DNA from: 38-11 sp964539975 | Lineage (GTDB): Bacteria > Bacillota > Clostridia > Tissierellales > Dethiosulfatibacteraceae | Assembly: GCA_964539975.1 (NCBI GenBank) | Contig: CAZIKK010000039.1 | Location: 1-6,945, forward strand | Length of the DNA: 6,945 nucleotides | Direction: 5' to 3' | Shown: one piece after another, positions 6,114-6,945 of the stretch | Position numbering within the stretch: the first letter of the stretch is position 1 | Layout of the letters: each line of letters opens with the position of its first letter | Notes under the pieces: generated by a model | The model's database searches: none | Told to the model about the DNA's origin: nothing | Seen by the model: the letters and a program-made list of their open reading frames with translations, nothing else | Program-made: the position numbers and the translations under genes

Positions 6114-6944
6114 ATGGAAAACAAATTAATTGTTGATAGTTGTACGGACATCAATGATGAAATCAAAGACATCTTTGAAACCATCCCTCTTAAAATCTTA
6201 ATCGATGACGAAGAAATCGTCGACGAGGATCTTGACACTCGCTATTTGTTGGATAGAATCAAAAAAAGCAGACATTCCCTAAAAACAGCTTGTCCATCTC
6301 CAGGAGAGTACTACGAGGTTTTCAAGAAGTATAAGAACAGTTTTGTGGTTACTTTGTCTGATAGATTAAGCGGTTCTTATAGTAGTGCTATGGCTGCTTG
6401 CAAAATAATGAAGGAACAGATGCCGGAGTCTTTTGTTCATGTTTTTAACTCAAAATCCGCATCGGCTGCTCAGACCATGATTAGTCTGAAAATCAAAGAA
6501 ATGATAGATGCCAACCATCCAAAAGAAGAAATCATTACCCAAACAACTCAATATATCGAAAAGCTCAAGACCATGTTTATCTTAAATTCTTATGAAAACT
6601 TGGCAAAAGCTGGACGGCTCAGTAAAATCAAGGCATCTTTCGCCACCTTCTTACATATCTCCCCCATTATGGGAGCTAGCAAAGCAGGTGAAATCGAAGT
6701 GCTTGACAAGGTTAGAGGTAAAAAGAAAGCCTTCAATCGTCTGGTCCAAATGATTGGTGACACAAAAGATGTGGATTATGCCAACACGGTTTTAGGGATT
6801 ACTCACGTCAATGCCTTGGAAAAAGCCCAAGCACTTAAGCAAGACATCTTGGCCACCTATCCTTTCAAGGATGTGTTAATCTTTGAAGCCAGAGGGATCA
6901 GTACCGTTTATGCGGATGATGGCGGTATCGTCATTGCGTTCTAG
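6114..6944 (+). CDS. DegV family (FakB-like) fatty-acid-binding protein
   Basis: DegV proteins bind a fatty acid; in the FakA/FakB systems they present it to the kinase FakA for activation into phospholipid synthesis. The 276-residue length is typical. Family landmarks seen are IVDSCTDI (6-13), TACPSPGEYYE (58-68, matching the usual TSQPSPG), TLSDRLSGSYSSA (80-92), ENLAKAGRLSKIKA (161-174) and KVRGKKKA (199-206). Thr58 and Ser86 fall where family members place the residues that hold the carboxylate. The C-terminus departs from the common pattern: instead of an HxGPG-type motif it reads STVYADDGGIVIAF, with no histidine. This resembles a DegV subgroup rather than damage, since the frame is intact. 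The ATG has AAAGGA 8 bases upstream. It is divergent from trkA and complete, with TAG at 6942-6944. No FakA kinase gene is in the window, so the lipid role is inferred from family only. Confidence 0.9.
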   Translation: MENKLIVDSCTDINDEIKDIFETIPLKILIDDEEIVDEDLDTRYLLDRIKKSRHSLKTACPSPGEYYEVFKKYKNSFVVTLSDRLSGSYSSAMAACKIMKEQMPESFVHVFNSKSASAAQTMISLKIKEMIDANHPKEEIITQTTQYIEKLKTMFILNSYENLAKAGRLSKIKASFATFLHISPIMGASKAGEIEVLDKVRGKKKAFNRLVQMIGDTKDVDYANTVLGITHVNALEKAQALKQDILATYPFKDVLIFEARGISTVYADDGGIVIAF

Positions 6945-6945
6945 A

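Noticed and set aside
1..6945. Novel mobile, defence or CRISPR-like system
   Set aside because: All coding space is taken by five recognisable housekeeping genes. No repeat-spacer pattern, terminal inverted repeats, integrase or transposase, or tRNA attachment site was seen.

Overview
The window looks like ordinary housekeeping chromosome from a low-to-moderate GC member of the Bacillota, probably class Clostridia. The reasons are strong AGGAGG-type ribosome binding sites, A/T-rich intergenic DNA with sigma-A-like promoters, a DegV-family gene, and protein sequences of Firmicutes character. The exact genus cannot be read from the sequence. I see no mobile element, CRISPR array, RNA gene, defence cassette or horizontally acquired island.

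Layout, left to right. Four genes are on the minus strand and so read from right to left; one is on the plus strand. Positions 1-1532 hold guaA (GMP synthase), complete except that the last base of its stop codon lies outside the window. Positions 1549-3006 hold guaB (IMP dehydrogenase), 16 bases upstream of guaA in transcription order. Positions 3086-4531 hold trkH (potassium channel subunit) and 4482-5888 hold trkA (its cytosolic RCK gating subunit); these two overlap. A 225-base divergent intergenic region follows, then a complete DegV-family gene at 6114-6944 on the plus strand, whose stop codon lies one base from the window end.

How the genes work together. GuaB oxidises IMP to XMP and GuaA aminates XMP to GMP, so guaBA is a compact two-step guanine nucleotide operon. 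TrkA and TrkH form a potassium uptake system and appear translationally coupled. The two operons lie in tandem and are separated by only about 80 bases. That gap holds a rho-independent terminator for trkAH, and the best candidate -35 box for guaBA lies inside its loop. The DegV-family gene is divergent and most likely encodes a fatty-acid-binding protein of the FakB type, unrelated in pathway to its neighbours.

No novel multi-gene system is visible. The points worth a second look are regulatory: the nested terminator and promoter, the overlapping divergent promoters upstream of trkA with a small dyad on the trkA -35, the trkA/trkH overlap with a GTG start, and an altered C-terminal motif in the DegV-family protein.
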